From Phaeovulum molybdatiresistens (lineage in GTDB: Bacteria; Pseudomonadota; Alphaproteobacteria; Rhodobacterales; Rhodobacteraceae): 64,000 nt of DNA. The notes under the pieces were generated by a model that was not told the DNA's origin, did no database searches, and worked only from the letters and a program-made list of their open reading frames with translations. Where the stretch lies: positions 62,001 to 126,000 of the forward strand of contig NZ_JAMJFX010000007.1 in the NCBI RefSeq assembly GCF_023544865.1. The letters run 5' to 3'. This document shows, piece after piece, positions 10,529 to 19,238 of this stretch. How positions within the stretch are numbered: position 1 is the first letter of the stretch; every line of letters starts with the position of its first letter. A program made the position numbers and the translations under genes.

Positions 10529-11392
10529 TTAGCGGCGCAACCGCGCCTCACGCAGCAGGGTGTAAAGCCCCGAGGCCACGATCACCGCGCCGCCCAGCAG
10601 CGTGGCGGTATCGACCGCCTCGTCAAAGACCAGCCAGCCGATGATCAGCGCAAAGACCAGCCGGGTATAGCGGAAGGGGGTGATCACCGCGACCTCGCCC
10701 AGCCGCATTGCGGCGATCAGCGCGTAATACCCGGCCGTGCCCGCCACTAGCGCACCCGCGATCTGGGCCCATTCGACCGCGTCGGGCGCCACCAGCGGCG
10801 TGCCCATCACCCAGGCCAGGATCAGCCCCGCCGGCACCAGGACGCCAAAGCCATAGGTCGCCAGCTGCAAGGATGTGATCGCGCCGGGCACGCGGCGGGT
10901 GGCCACATCGCGCCCCGCAAGGCCCAGCACCGCCACGACGGCAAACAGCGACAGCGCAGAAAACCCCTCGGTGCCCGGGCGGATCACGATCAGCACGCCC
11001 ACGAACCCCACCGTGATCGCCGACCAACGCCGCCAGCCGACCGTTTCGCCCAGGAACAGCGCCGCCCCCAGCGTCACCGCCAGCGGCGTCGCCTGCAAGA
11101 TCGCCGAGGCCTGTGCCAGCGGTGTGAAGACGATGGCCGAGACAAAGGCGATGGTGCCCACCAGTTCGCCCAGATTGCGCAGGATCACCGATCCCGCGAT
11201 CAGGTCGCGGTTGATCAGCCGCTCGCCGCGGACGCGCGCGAAGATGGCGTAGATGATCGCCCCGCCCGCGCCCAGCAGCGCCAGGATCTCGCCCACGGGC
11301 AGGCGCGCGGACATGGATTTGACGAACATGTCCTCGATGGCAAATCCGGCCATCGCCGCCACCATCAACAGGCTGCCGCGCAGGTTTTCCAT
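10529..11392 (-). CDS. EamA/DMT-family membrane transporter
   Basis: This 287-residue protein is almost wholly hydrophobic, with about ten predicted membrane spans arranged as two EamA repeats. The first starts at LLMVAAMAGFAIEDMFVKSM, and the boundary falls near residue 145. The drug/metabolite transporter superfamily exports or imports small metabolites; the substrate cannot be told from the sequence. GGAAC lies upstream of the ATG. The C-terminus ends LLREARLRR, a usual cytoplasmic positive tail. The neighbours eno and an EEP-family protein give no hint of the substrate. Confidence 0.88.
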   Translation of the reverse strand: MENLRGSLLMVAAMAGFAIEDMFVKSMSARLPVGEILALLGAGGAIIYAIFARVRGERLINRDLIAGSVILRNLGELVGTIAFVSAIVFTPLAQASAILQATPLAVTLGAALFLGETVGWRRWSAITVGFVGVLIVIRPGTEGFSALSLFAVVAVLGLAGRDVATRRVPGAITSLQLATYGFGVLVPAGLILAWVMGTPLVAPDAVEWAQIAGALVAGTAGYYALIAAMRLGEVAVITPFRYTRLVFALIIGWLVFDEAVDTATLLGGAVIVASGLYTLLREARLRR

Positions 11393-11515
11393 GATCTGTT
11401 CCGAACCGCCCTTGTCCCTGCGGTCAAATCCCGCGCGGGCAGGCTTTAGCGCGCGGCGGGGGGCGGCGTAAAGCGCGCGATTGTGTGGGTCACATGTTGC
11501 TGCCGGGGGGCAGGT

Positions 11516-12217
11516 TCAGCCGCGCAGCCCCGCAACATCGGCCCAAAGCGGCAGATGATCCGAAGCGTGGCGCGACAACGGCGTGTCCAGAACGCCCGCC
11601 CGCACCACCTGCAGCCCCGGGCCCAGCACCAGCCGGTCCAGATGGCCAAAGGGCGCGCGGGCGGGAAAGGTCGGGGCGGGGGCGTGAACGGTGAAACCGG
11701 CCAGCGGTTCAAAGCCGCGCTTGCGCGACCATTCGTTGAAATCGCCGATCGCCAGCGCCGGGCGCGGCGCGGCCGCCACCAGATATTCGCCGATCCGGTG
11801 CAACTGCGCGCGCCGGTCCACCCGCCGCAGCCCCAGATGCGCCGCGATCAGCCGGAACGGCGGCAGGCCCGCCTCGGACACCTCAAGGGCCAATGCGCCG
11901 CGCGGCTCCAGCCCCGGCAGGGTGATCGGATGCACCTGCGAGACCTGCAGCCCCCGCCGCGCCAGCACCGTCTGGCCATGCCAGCCCAGGCTGTTGGGTC
12001 CGGTGCGGTCGAAGGGGACCACCTCGAAATCGGTTTCCTCTTCGATCATGCGCGGCGGCAGGGCGGCGGGGCGATGGCCCATCCGCAAATCGACCTCTTG
12101 CAGGGCGACGATATCGGCCGAGAGCGCATTGATCACCGCCACCGCGCGATGGGGATCGCGCAGCCCGTCCGAGCCCACGCATTTATGCACATTGTAAGAG
12201 GCGATCCGGATGGTCAT
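11516..12217 (-). CDS. Endonuclease/exonuclease/phosphatase (EEP) family protein
   Basis: This protein of about 233 residues has the EEP fold of DNase I/exonuclease III-like metal-dependent phosphodiesterases. Motifs in order are ASYNVHKCVGSDG (residues 5-17), LQEVDL with the catalytic Glu, IAAHLGLR, AIGDFNEW and the C-terminal SDHLPLWADV with the catalytic His. No signal peptide or extra domain is visible, so it should act in the cytoplasm; the substrate (DNA, RNA or a phospholipid head group) is unknown. The start is uncertain: I chose ATG 12217 because the conserved fold begins there, but no clear ribosome site precedes it and in-frame ATGs lie at 12238 and 12277. Confidence 0.85.
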   Translation of the reverse strand: MTIRIASYNVHKCVGSDGLRDPHRAVAVINALSADIVALQEVDLRMGHRPAALPPRMIEEETDFEVVPFDRTGPNSLGWHGQTVLARRGLQVSQVHPITLPGLEPRGALALEVSEAGLPPFRLIAAHLGLRRVDRRAQLHRIGEYLVAAAPRPALAIGDFNEWSRKRGFEPLAGFTVHAPAPTFPARAPFGHLDRLVLGPGLQVVRAGVLDTPLSRHASDHLPLWADVAGLRG

Positions 12218-12297
12218 GTTGCAGATATGGGGGATCATGCGCGCGATTGCAGCGCCAAAATGCACCCCCACGATCAACTTGGTGTGGATGGGGGGCG

Positions 12298-12951
12298 ATG
12301 AAGGATCACTGGCGGCGGGTACGGGCGCAGCCCCTGGCGATCCAGATAATCTGGGCGGCGCTGGCGGTGGAATTCCTGGCAGCGCTGTGGGAACGCCAAT
12401 GGCCGCTGGCGGGCGTCGCCGCGATCACCGGGGCGCTGACGCTGGCGCCGATCTATCTGTCCTCACGCGTGGGGCTGCGTCTGCCGACGGCCTTTCTGGT
12501 CGGCATCACGCTGTTCATCTTTGCCACGATCTTTCTGGGCGAGGCGTTTGATTTCTATAACCGTTACTGGTGGTGGGATGTGGTGCTGCACGGCGGCTCG
12601 GCGCTTGGGTTCGGGATGCTGGGCTTCCTGTTCGCCTTCATGCTGTTCGAGGGCGACCGCTTCGCCGCCCCCGCCTGGGCGCTGGCGCTGATCGGCTTTA
12701 CCATCGCGGTCACGATCGGCGCGCTGTGGGAAATCTTTGAATTCGGCATGGATCAGATCTTTGGTCTGAACATGCAGAAATCGGGGCTGGTGGATACGAT
12801 GGGCGACCTGATCGTGGACGTGATCGGCGCCAGCATCGGCGCGCTGGCGGGCTTTGCCTGGCTGAAGGGGCGGCAGTTGGGCGGCTTTACCGGGGTGTTT
12901 GGCGATTTCGTCGCGCGCAACCGCCGCTGGTTTCGCAAGCACCGCGACTGA
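12298..12951 (+). CDS. YjdF-like (DUF2238) integral membrane protein
   Basis: This 217-residue protein has about six hydrophobic spans. The conserved pattern WWDVVLHGGSALGFGMLGF near residue 100, then ALWEIFEFGMDQIFG and DTMGDLIVDVIGASIGA, matches the DUF2238/YjdF family as I recall it: acidic and histidine residues within membrane helices and a C-terminal D-T-x-x-D signature. The function is unknown. The ATG at 12298 directly follows a G-rich stretch (GGATGGGGGGCG). The gene is divergent from the EEP gene with about 80 bases between starts, and its stop almost touches the convergent end of selO. Confidence 0.75.
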   Translation: MKDHWRRVRAQPLAIQIIWAALAVEFLAALWERQWPLAGVAAITGALTLAPIYLSSRVGLRLPTAFLVGITLFIFATIFLGEAFDFYNRYWWWDVVLHGGSALGFGMLGFLFAFMLFEGDRFAAPAWALALIGFTIAVTIGALWEIFEFGMDQIFGLNMQKSGLVDTMGDLIVDVIGASIGALAGFAWLKGRQLGGFTGVFGDFVARNRRWFRKHRD

Positions 12952-14373
12952 TCAGGTGCCGCAAAAGGTGCGGTGAACGATCTGGTCGGTACGCGGCGCC
13001 AGGCTGTAGTCGGCAAAGGCGGGATCGTCGTCAAAGGGCCGGGCCAGCGCCGCGTTCAGGCGCTGGAACGGGGCCAGATCGCCCGCGACCGCGGCCCCGA
13101 TCGCCTCTTCCACGCGGTGATTGCGCGGGATGCGGGCGGGATTGGCCCGGGCCATCACCGCGCGCGGATCGGCCTCTTGCGCAAGGCGGTCGCGCCACAG
13201 GCCCTCCCATTGGTCAAAGGCCTCGGCTTCGGCGAATTCCGCGCGCGCCGTGTCCTCCAGCAGGCCGCGGAAGGTCCGCGTGAAATCGGCCCGCAACAGC
13301 GCCATGCGCGACAAAAGCGTCTCGATCAGGTCCAGATCGGCCTCGGTCGCGGCCGCGATGCCGATCTTGGCACCGAAACGCGCCAGCCATTCGGCCTGAA
13401 AGGCAGGGCCAAAGCCATGCACCGCCTCGGTCGCGGCTTCAATCGCGGCCTCGCGTTCGCCCATCAGCGGCAACAGGCAGGTGGCGAATTGCGCAAGGTT
13501 CCAGGCCCCGATCTGCGGCTGGTTGGCATAGGCATACCGTCCCCCCCGGTCGATCGAGGAAAAGACGCGGTCGGGGTGATAGGCATCCATGAAGGCGCAG
13601 GGGCCATAATCGATGGTTTCCCCCGACAGCGCCATGTTGTCGGTGTTCATCACCCCGTGGATGAAGCCAAACGACATCCAGCCCGCGATCAGCCGCGCCT
13701 GCGCGGCCACCACCGCGCGCAGCAGGTCCAGCGGGCCATTGGCCTGCGGATAATGGCGTTCGATCAAGTGGTTGCACAGCGTTCTTATTGCGTCCTCGTC
13801 GCCCCGCGCGGCGAAATACTGAAACGTGCCCACCCGGATATGGCTGGACGCGACGCGGGCCAGAACCGCGCCCGGCATCGCGCCGGTTTCGCGCAGGACC
13901 GGCTCGCCGGTGGTGACAGCGGCCAGCGCGCGCGTGGTGGGCAGCCCCAGCGCCGCCATCGCCTCGGATACGACATATTCGCGGATGACCGGCCCCAGCC
14001 AGGCCCGCCCGTCGCCCCCGCGCGAAAACGGTGTGCGCCCCGCACCTTTCAGCTGCAGATCGAACCGAGCCCCATCGGGGGCCACAACCTCGCCCAGCAG
14101 GATCGCGCGGCCATCGCCCAGCTGCGGCACCCAGCCGCCGAACTGATGCCCGGCATAGGCCTGCGCCAGCGGCTCGGCGCCTTCGGGCACGGCATTGCCC
14201 GCCAGCATCGCAACGCCCGCAGGGCTTTCCAGCCAGTCGGCATCCAGCCCCAACCGCGCCGCCAGGGCCCGGTTCACCGCTACCAGCCCGGGTTCCGCCA
14301 CCGGCACCGGGGCCTGTCGCGCATAAAACCGATCCGGCAGGCGGGCATAGCTGTTGTCAAAGCGCAGGGTCAT
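12952..14373 (-). CDS. selO: SelO/YdiU-family protein adenylyltransferase (AMPylator)
   Basis: This 473-residue protein belongs to the SelO pseudokinase family, which transfers AMP to protein side chains in redox signalling (known for E. coli YdiU/SelO). Family motifs run in order: [14 protein letters not shown] (about residue 73), [32 protein letters not shown], and the metal-binding HGVMNTDNM followed by DYGPCAFMD. The C-terminus reads TFCGT; its cysteine sits where eukaryotic SelO carries selenocysteine. The ATG at 14373 has a strong GGAGG. The frame stays open 39 codons further upstream through a family B repeat, which is not part of the gene. Confidence 0.93.
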   Translation of the reverse strand: MTLRFDNSYARLPDRFYARQAPVPVAEPGLVAVNRALAARLGLDADWLESPAGVAMLAGNAVPEGAEPLAQAYAGHQFGGWVPQLGDGRAILLGEVVAPDGARFDLQLKGAGRTPFSRGGDGRAWLGPVIREYVVSEAMAALGLPTTRALAAVTTGEPVLRETGAMPGAVLARVASSHIRVGTFQYFAARGDEDAIRTLCNHLIERHYPQANGPLDLLRAVVAAQARLIAGWMSFGFIHGVMNTDNMALSGETIDYGPCAFMDAYHPDRVFSSIDRGGRYAYANQPQIGAWNLAQFATCLLPLMGEREAAIEAATEAVHGFGPAFQAEWLARFGAKIGIAAATEADLDLIETLLSRMALLRADFTRTFRGLLEDTARAEFAEAEAFDQWEGLWRDRLAQEADPRAVMARANPARIPRNHRVEEAIGAAVAGDLAPFQRLNAALARPFDDDPAFADYSLAPRTDQIVHRTFCGT

Positions 14374-14445
14374 CACATCCTCCTTGCCCGCGATATAGGC
14401 TGCGCCGCCCCTGTCGCAAGGCAGCGCCCCTGGCGGGCCGGGTCT

Positions 14446-14496
14446 GAGTATTTTTGCCAAGAAGAAACATGCGGCTTCTTCTTGGTCCAAATACTC
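14446..14496. repeat. Inverted pair of family B repeats
   Basis: GAGTATTTTTGCCAAGAAGAAA and its inverted partner GCTTCTTCTTGGTCCAAATACTC form a roughly 21-bp stem with a short loop. It lies between the start of selO and the end of the nucleoside hydrolase gene, both on the minus strand, so it would sit in the 3' end of the hydrolase transcript. Confidence 0.8.
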
Positions 14497-14538
14497 CCCC
14501 GCCGGAGGCGTCCCGCAGCCGACACCGGCGCGCCGGGG

Positions 14539-15480
14539 TCAAAGCCGGGCGATCCGGTCGGTCAGCAGCGTATAGAATCCTTCGGCATCGACGCTGCCCA
14601 TGAGCATCGCATTGGCGGGCCGGTCGGTGACGCGCCACCAGTCGGCCACCGTCATGCCGCGGGTCAGATCGGATTGCGTCTCGATTTCCACGTTCACATG
14701 GCGGCCCTGGAACAGGTCGGGGCGCAGCAGATAGGCGATCACGCAAGGGTCGTGCAGCGGCGCGCCCTGACTGCCGTATTTCGCCATGTCGTAGCGTTCG
14801 AAGAAATCGGTCCAGCTGGCGACCGCGTGGCCAACGCGGGTGCCAAGCGCGCGGAAGGCCTCGACCCGGGGGCGGGTGGTCAGCACCTTGTGGGTCACGT
14901 CCAGCGGCATCACCACCAGCGGCACGCCCGATCTGAAGACGATCTGCGCGGCTTCGGGGTCGACATAGATGTTGAACTCGGCGGCGGGGGTCACGTTGCC
15001 AACCTCGAAATAGGCGCCGCCCATCAGCACGATCTCGGCCACGCGGGGGATGATGTCGGGCGCGCGGGCGAAGGCGGTGGCGATATTGGTCAGCGGCCCC
15101 AGCGGGCAAAGCGTGACCGCCCCTTCGGGCAGGGCGCGCAGCGTGTCGATGATGAAATCGACCGCGCTCTGGTCCTGCAGCGGCATGGTGGGGTCGGGCA
15201 GGGTGATGCCGTCAAGCCCGGTCTTGCCATGCACATATTCCGCCGTCACCAGCTTGCGCGTCATCGGCCGGTCGCAGCCGGCGAAGACCCGGATGTCGGG
15301 CCGTCCGGCCAGTTCGCAGACCACGCGGGCGTTGCGCGCGGTCAGCTGCAACGGCACGTTGCCCGCCACGGCGGTGATGCCCAGCACCTCAAGGTCAGGG
15401 CTGGCCAGCGCCAGCAGGATCGCCACGGCATCGTCCTGGCCGGGGTCGGTGTCGATGATGATCTTGCGCGGCGCGGTCAT
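14539..15480 (-). CDS. Inosine/uridine-preferring nucleoside hydrolase family protein
   Basis: This 313-residue protein hydrolyses the N-glycosidic bond of ribonucleosides to base and ribose in the IUNH family. The calcium-binding signature IIIDTDPGQDDAVA occupies residues 6-19. Family stretches ALPEGAVTLCPLGPLTNIA (about 115-135) and the C-terminal SVDAEGFYTLL follow. Substrate preference cannot be read off. The ATG at 15480 has AGGAGAG upstream; an earlier in-frame ATG at 15585 adds 35 residues that cross the upstream gene's terminator. It may feed purine bases to the xdh pathway encoded elsewhere in the window, but that is inference. Confidence 0.92.
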   Translation of the reverse strand: MTAPRKIIIDTDPGQDDAVAILLALASPDLEVLGITAVAGNVPLQLTARNARVVCELAGRPDIRVFAGCDRPMTRKLVTAEYVHGKTGLDGITLPDPTMPLQDQSAVDFIIDTLRALPEGAVTLCPLGPLTNIATAFARAPDIIPRVAEIVLMGGAYFEVGNVTPAAEFNIYVDPEAAQIVFRSGVPLVVMPLDVTHKVLTTRPRVEAFRALGTRVGHAVASWTDFFERYDMAKYGSQGAPLHDPCVIAYLLRPDLFQGRHVNVEIETQSDLTRGMTVADWWRVTDRPANAMLMGSVDAEGFYTLLTDRIARL

Positions 15481-15546
15481 GGGCTCTCCTGTTCTTTGGC
15501 GGCACAGTGGCTTGGGTGCGCGTTCTTGTCCAGATTGCCCAAAGCG

Positions 15547-15572
15547 AAAGCCCCGGCGAGGGCCGGGGCTTT
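15547..15572 (-). terminator. Terminator of the iron-binding protein gene
   Basis: The perfect stem AAAGCCCCGGC / GCCGGGGCTTT with a short loop lies 18 bases past the stop of the gene starting at 16595. It separates that gene from the nucleoside hydrolase gene. Confidence 0.75.
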
Positions 15573-15590
15573 GCGGTGTTTGCAACGGGA

Positions 15591-16595
15591 TCAGCCGTCG
15601 AAATTGACCTCTTCGATCAGCTTCAGCGCGGCGGGGCGCAGCTTGGCAACGTCAGTCAGGGGCAGGGTGTCGGCGGTGAAGTCGCCCCAGCCCGCGACCA
15701 GATCCGAACGTTTCACGCCCTCTTTCAGCGGGAATTCGTGGTTGCTTTCGGCATAGATCGCCTGCGCGCTATCCGAGGCGAGGAATTCCATTAGCTTGAG
15801 CGCGGCCTCTTTGTTCGGGGCCGCAGTGGTCATCGCCACGCCCGAGACGTTCAGATGCGTGCCCGTGCCTTCAAAGACCGGGAAGACGATGCGCACGCTG
15901 TCGGCCCATGCCTTCTGTTCCGGGTCGGCCAGCATCTGGCCCATGTAATAGGTGTTGCCCAGGCTGATGTCACATTCGCCCGACCAGATCGATTTCACCT
16001 GGCCGCGGTCATTGCCCTCGGGCTTTTTCGCAAGGTTGGCCTTGACGCCTTCCAGCCAGGCGCGGGTGTCGGCCTCGCCGTGATGGGCCAGATGGGCTGC
16101 GGCCAGGGCGACGTTATAGTCATTGGTGAAGGGGCGGGTGCAGATCCGGCCTTTCCATTTCGGATCGGCCAGGTCTTCGTAGCTGGTCACTTCGCCCTCG
16201 GCGACGCGGTCCTTGCTGGCATAGATGATGCGCGCGCGTGACGTCAGGCCATACCAGTGACCGGCCGGGTCGCGGAATTCCGCCGGGATCGCGGCTTCCA
16301 GCGCGGGCGAGGCGACGGGCTGGGTCACGCCCGCCTCGACCACCTGCTGCAGGCGCGCGATGTCGACGGTCATCACCAGATCGGCGGGGCTGCGCGTGCC
16401 CTCGGCCTGCAGGCGTTCGACCATGCCCTTGTCCACGAAGGCCACATTGACCGCGATGCCGGTTTCCTGGGTGAAGGCGTCAAACAGCGGCTGGACCAGT
16501 TCGGGCTGGCGGTGCGAATAGACGTTCACCTCCTCGGCCAGCGCGGGCAGGGCGATCAGGGCGGTGGTGAGGGTCAGGGCGAATCGCGCGGTCAT
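15591..16595 (-). CDS. Periplasmic Fe(III)-type ABC transporter substrate-binding protein
   Basis: This 334-residue protein has a Sec signal peptide (residues 1-20, ending ALPALA) and a type 2 periplasmic-binding fold of the FutA/FbpA/AfuA group. It begins EEVNVYSHRQPELVQP, contains WYGLTSRARIIYASKDRV, and has paired tyrosines near residue 220 (GNTYYMGQML), the usual ferric-iron ligands. AAAGGAG lies upstream of the ATG. No permease or ATPase gene accompanies it in the window, so the partners must be elsewhere. A promoter-like element overlapping a TGAC-rich palindrome lies just upstream; iron regulation is likely but unproven. A terminator hairpin follows the stop. Confidence 0.9.
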   Translation of the reverse strand: MTARFALTLTTALIALPALAEEVNVYSHRQPELVQPLFDAFTQETGIAVNVAFVDKGMVERLQAEGTRSPADLVMTVDIARLQQVVEAGVTQPVASPALEAAIPAEFRDPAGHWYGLTSRARIIYASKDRVAEGEVTSYEDLADPKWKGRICTRPFTNDYNVALAAAHLAHHGEADTRAWLEGVKANLAKKPEGNDRGQVKSIWSGECDISLGNTYYMGQMLADPEQKAWADSVRIVFPVFEGTGTHLNVSGVAMTTAAPNKEAALKLMEFLASDSAQAIYAESNHEFPLKEGVKRSDLVAGWGDFTADTLPLTDVAKLRPAALKLIEEVNFDG

Positions 16596-16625
16596 GGGGG
16601 ACTCCTTTAGTCGGGATATGGGCTG

Positions 16626-16654
16626 TGTAAACCTGACAAAACTGATCGGGTCAA
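16626..16654 (-). promoter_or_regulatory. Candidate promoter of the iron-binding protein gene
   Basis: On the minus strand TTGACC (16654-16649) and TTTACA (16631-16626) are 17 bases apart, placing a start about 25 bases before the ATG. The spacer carries the imperfect inverted repeat TGAC...GTCA (16634-16653 on the plus strand), which could be an operator for an iron regulator. Confidence 0.45.
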
Positions 16655-16693
16655 TACCTGATTGGAAAAATCGGGTTTGTGGCGGGCGGGGTC

Positions 16694-16768
16694 GGGGGGG
16701 CTGTCTGCCCCCCTCTTGGCGCGGTGCGCCAATTCACCCCCCGAGGATATTTGCGCAAAGCCGAAGGG
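16694..16768. repeat. Dispersed repeat, family A, full modular copy
   Basis: Modules in order are a G-run hairpin (GGGGGGGC / GCCCCCC), a variable palindrome TTGGCGCGGTGCGCCAA, the linker TTCACCCC and the core CCGAGGATATTTGCGCAAAGCCGAAGGG (written in two parts: CCGAGGATATTTGCG and CAAAGCCGAAGGG). It lies between two divergent genes. Similar copies occur at 19.1, 25.1, 55.2 and 57.3 kb. Confidence 0.8.
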
Positions 16769-16852
16769 CAGGCCGTGGTGCGGCAGTGCGCCGCATCGAG
16801 AAAGCATATCAAAACAGTCAGGAATTGGGCGCACCGTTGAAAGGAGATCCCG

Positions 16853-17128
16853 ATGCGCCCGTTTGTCCTGCTGTCCCTTGCGCTGTTGCCAGCCCCTGTT
16901 CTGGCCGACAGCGCCCCCCTGCCGCTGAGCTATCAGATGTTCGAAGCGGCGGTGCCGCATGTCGATCTGGAGCTGTGTCCCGCGGATCTGGCGGGTGAGG
17001 GGCGGTTTTGCCGCATGGCGATGCTGCACGATGAAATCCACGTCTTTGCCTTTTCCGAAGAGGGCGACCAGCCGATGGTGGGCTTTCGATCCTGGCCGGT
17101 CGAACGCATCGCGGCGCAGCTGGACTGA
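16853..17128 (+). CDS. Small exported protein of unknown function
   Basis: This 91-residue protein has a clear Sec signal peptide (residues 1-19, MRPFVLLSLALLPAPVLAD). The mature part, about 72 residues, contains two cysteines (ELCPADLAGEGRFCRM) that could form a disulfide in the periplasm. I do not recognise a named domain. AAAGGAG lies 8 bases before the ATG, and codon use resembles its neighbours, so it is very likely a real gene. It lies 60 bases before the ABC-F gene on the same strand. Confidence 0.8.
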   Translation: MRPFVLLSLALLPAPVLADSAPLPLSYQMFEAAVPHVDLELCPADLAGEGRFCRMAMLHDEIHVFAFSEEGDQPMVGFRSWPVERIAAQLD

Positions 17129-17188
17129 GCCCTGCCCGGGCCCTGGGGCAATTGACAAGGCCCGCGCGGTGCTTCATCGCTCGGGCCC

Positions 17189-19042
17189 ATGCTGAAGATC
17201 ACCGACCTGACCTATTCCGTCGAAGGGCGCCCGCTGTTTGAAGGCGCCAGCGCCACGATCCCCGATGGCCACAAGGTGGGCCTTGTCGGGCGCAATGGCG
17301 CGGGCAAGACCACGCTGTTCCGCCTGATCCGGGGCGAATTGGCGGCCGAGGGCGGAGCGATCAGCCTGCCTGCGCGCGCGCGCATCGGTGGCGTGGCGCA
17401 AGAGGTGCCCAGTTCCGCCACCAGCCTGCTGGATACGGTGCTGGCCGCCGATACCGAACGCGCCGCCCTGCTGGCCGAGGCGGGGACCGCGACCGACCCG
17501 CACCGGATTGCGGAAATCCAGACCCGGCTGGCCGATATCGACGCCTGGTCCGCCGAGGGGCGCGCGAGCGCCATCCTGAAGGGCCTTGGCTTTGACGCCG
17601 AGGCGCAGCGCCGGCCCTGTTCGGATTTCTCGGGCGGGTGGCGGATGCGGGTGGCGCTGGCGGGGGTGCTGTTCGCCCAGCCCGATCTGTTGCTGCTGGA
17701 CGAACCGACCAACTATCTGGATCTGGAAGGCGCGCTGTGGCTGGAAAGCTATCTGGCGAAATATCCCCATGCCGTGATCATCATCAGCCATGATCGTGGC
17801 CTTCTGAACCGGGCCGTGGGCGCGATCCTGCATCTGGACAACCGCAAGCTGACGCTGTGGTCGGGCGGCTATGACCAGTTCGCCCGCGCCCGCGCCGCCG
17901 CCCGCGCGGCCCTGGCCGCCGAGGCCAAGAAGCAAGAGGCGCGGCGCGCCCATCTGCAAAGCTTTGTCGACCGCTTCAAGGCCAAGGCCACCAAGGCCGC
18001 CCAGGCCCAGGCCCGCGTCAAGATGCTGGAAAAGATGGAGCCGATCACCCCGCCCGAGGAAGCGGCCAAGCAGGTCTTAACCTTCCCCGCGCCCGAACAG
18101 CTTTCGCCCCCGATCATCGCGATGGAGGGCTGCGCCGTGGGCTATGGCGGGGCACCGGTGTTGAAACGTCTGAACCTGCGGATCGACCAGGACGATCGGA
18201 TCGCGCTTCTGGGCCGCAACGGCGAGGGGAAATCGACCCTGTCGAAGTTGCTGGCGGGCAAGCTGGAACCGTCAGAGGGCCGGATCACCCGGTCGGCCAA
18301 GCTGCGCATCGGCTATTTCGCCCAGCATCAGGTCGATGAGCTGGACCTGAATGAGACGCCCCTGCAGCACATCCAGCGCCTGCGCCCCGATGAAGGCCAG
18401 CCCCGGCTGCGCGCGCGGCTGGCGGGGTTCGGCCTGCTGGCCGATCAGGCGGAAACGCAGGTGCGCAAGCTGTCGGGCGGGCAGAAGGCGCGGCTGTCTC
18501 TGCTCTTGGCCACGATCGATGCGCCGCATCTGCTGATCCTGGATGAACCGACCAACCACCTCGACATCGAAAGCCGCGAGGCGCTGGTCGAGGCGCTGAC
18601 CGCCTATTCCGGGGCGGTGGTGCTGGTCAGCCACGACATGCACCTGCTGTCGCTGGTGGCCGACCGTCTTTGGCTGGTCAAGGGCGGCGGCGTCGCGCCC
18701 TATGCGGGCGATCTGGAAAGCTACCGGGCGGAACTGCTGGCCGGCGATCCGGCGGAAAAACCCGCGCCCAAGGCCAAGGACAGGCCCGCGCGCCCCTCGC
18801 GCGATGCGATCCTGGCGCTGCGCGCCGAGGTGCGCAAATGCGAAGACCGCGTGACCACGCTGACCGAGATGATCGGCAAGCTGGATGCAATCCTGGCCGA
18901 TCCGGCGCTTTATGAACCCGGGCGGGCGCAGGATGCGGAAAAATGGATGAAGAAACACGCCGAGGCGCGCGAAGGTCTGACCCGCGCCGAGGCGCTCTGG
19001 ATGGATGCGCTTGAAGCGCTGGAGGCGGCCGAAGCCCCCTGA
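17189..19042 (+). CDS. ABC-F family ATPase (Uup/YheS-like)
   Basis: This 617-residue cytoplasmic protein has two ABC ATPase domains and no membrane span, the ABC-F layout of ribosome-associated translation factors. Domain 1 carries Walker A GRNGAGKTTL (about 31-40), signature SGGWRMRV and Walker B LLLLDEPTNYLDL. Domain 2 carries GRNGEGKSTL, LSGGQKARLSL and LLILDEPTNHLDI. A charged linker (about 230-290) and a coiled C-terminal extension (about 525-617) resemble Uup/YheS. The sub-family is not certain. No strong ribosome site precedes the ATG, but the domain begins at residue 3. It is not part of a transporter. Confidence 0.92.
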   Translation: MLKITDLTYSVEGRPLFEGASATIPDGHKVGLVGRNGAGKTTLFRLIRGELAAEGGAISLPARARIGGVAQEVPSSATSLLDTVLAADTERAALLAEAGTATDPHRIAEIQTRLADIDAWSAEGRASAILKGLGFDAEAQRRPCSDFSGGWRMRVALAGVLFAQPDLLLLDEPTNYLDLEGALWLESYLAKYPHAVIIISHDRGLLNRAVGAILHLDNRKLTLWSGGYDQFARARAAARAALAAEAKKQEARRAHLQSFVDRFKAKATKAAQAQARVKMLEKMEPITPPEEAAKQVLTFPAPEQLSPPIIAMEGCAVGYGGAPVLKRLNLRIDQDDRIALLGRNGEGKSTLSKLLAGKLEPSEGRITRSAKLRIGYFAQHQVDELDLNETPLQHIQRLRPDEGQPRLRARLAGFGLLADQAETQVRKLSGGQKARLSLLLATIDAPHLLILDEPTNHLDIESREALVEALTAYSGAVVLVSHDMHLLSLVADRLWLVKGGGVAPYAGDLESYRAELLAGDPAEKPAPKAKDRPARPSRDAILALRAEVRKCEDRVTTLTEMIGKLDAILADPALYEPGRAQDAEKWMKKHAEAREGLTRAEALWMDALEALEAAEAP

Positions 19043-19057
19043 CCGGGCGGCCCTTTC

Positions 19058-19115
19058 ATCTTGCCCGAAATACCTCGGGGTGAATTGGCCGCAGGCCAAG
19101 AGGAGCAGCGCCCCT
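19058..19115. repeat. Degenerate family A repeat
   Basis: The element has a decayed core (CTTGCCCGAAATACCTCGGGG), a variable palindrome TTGGCCGCAGGCCAA and a CAGCGCCCC end, in reverse orientation to the copy at 16.7 kb. It lies between the ABC-F and ndk genes. Confidence 0.6.
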
Positions 19116-19238
19116 TGCCCCCTTGGCGAACCGCGCGGCGGGGGGCTTTTCATCGCGCCAGCCCCGTGTTAGCAGGCGCCACAATGCGCGCCGGGGGACC
19201 GGTGCACCCGTAACCATTCCAATCGAAAGGCCAGCGCC

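Noticed and set aside
12973..15756. A 927-codon plus-strand open frame crossing selO, a repeat and the nucleoside hydrolase
   Set aside because: It spans two real genes and an intergenic repeat on the other strand, which no real gene would do. It is GC-bias shadow coding.
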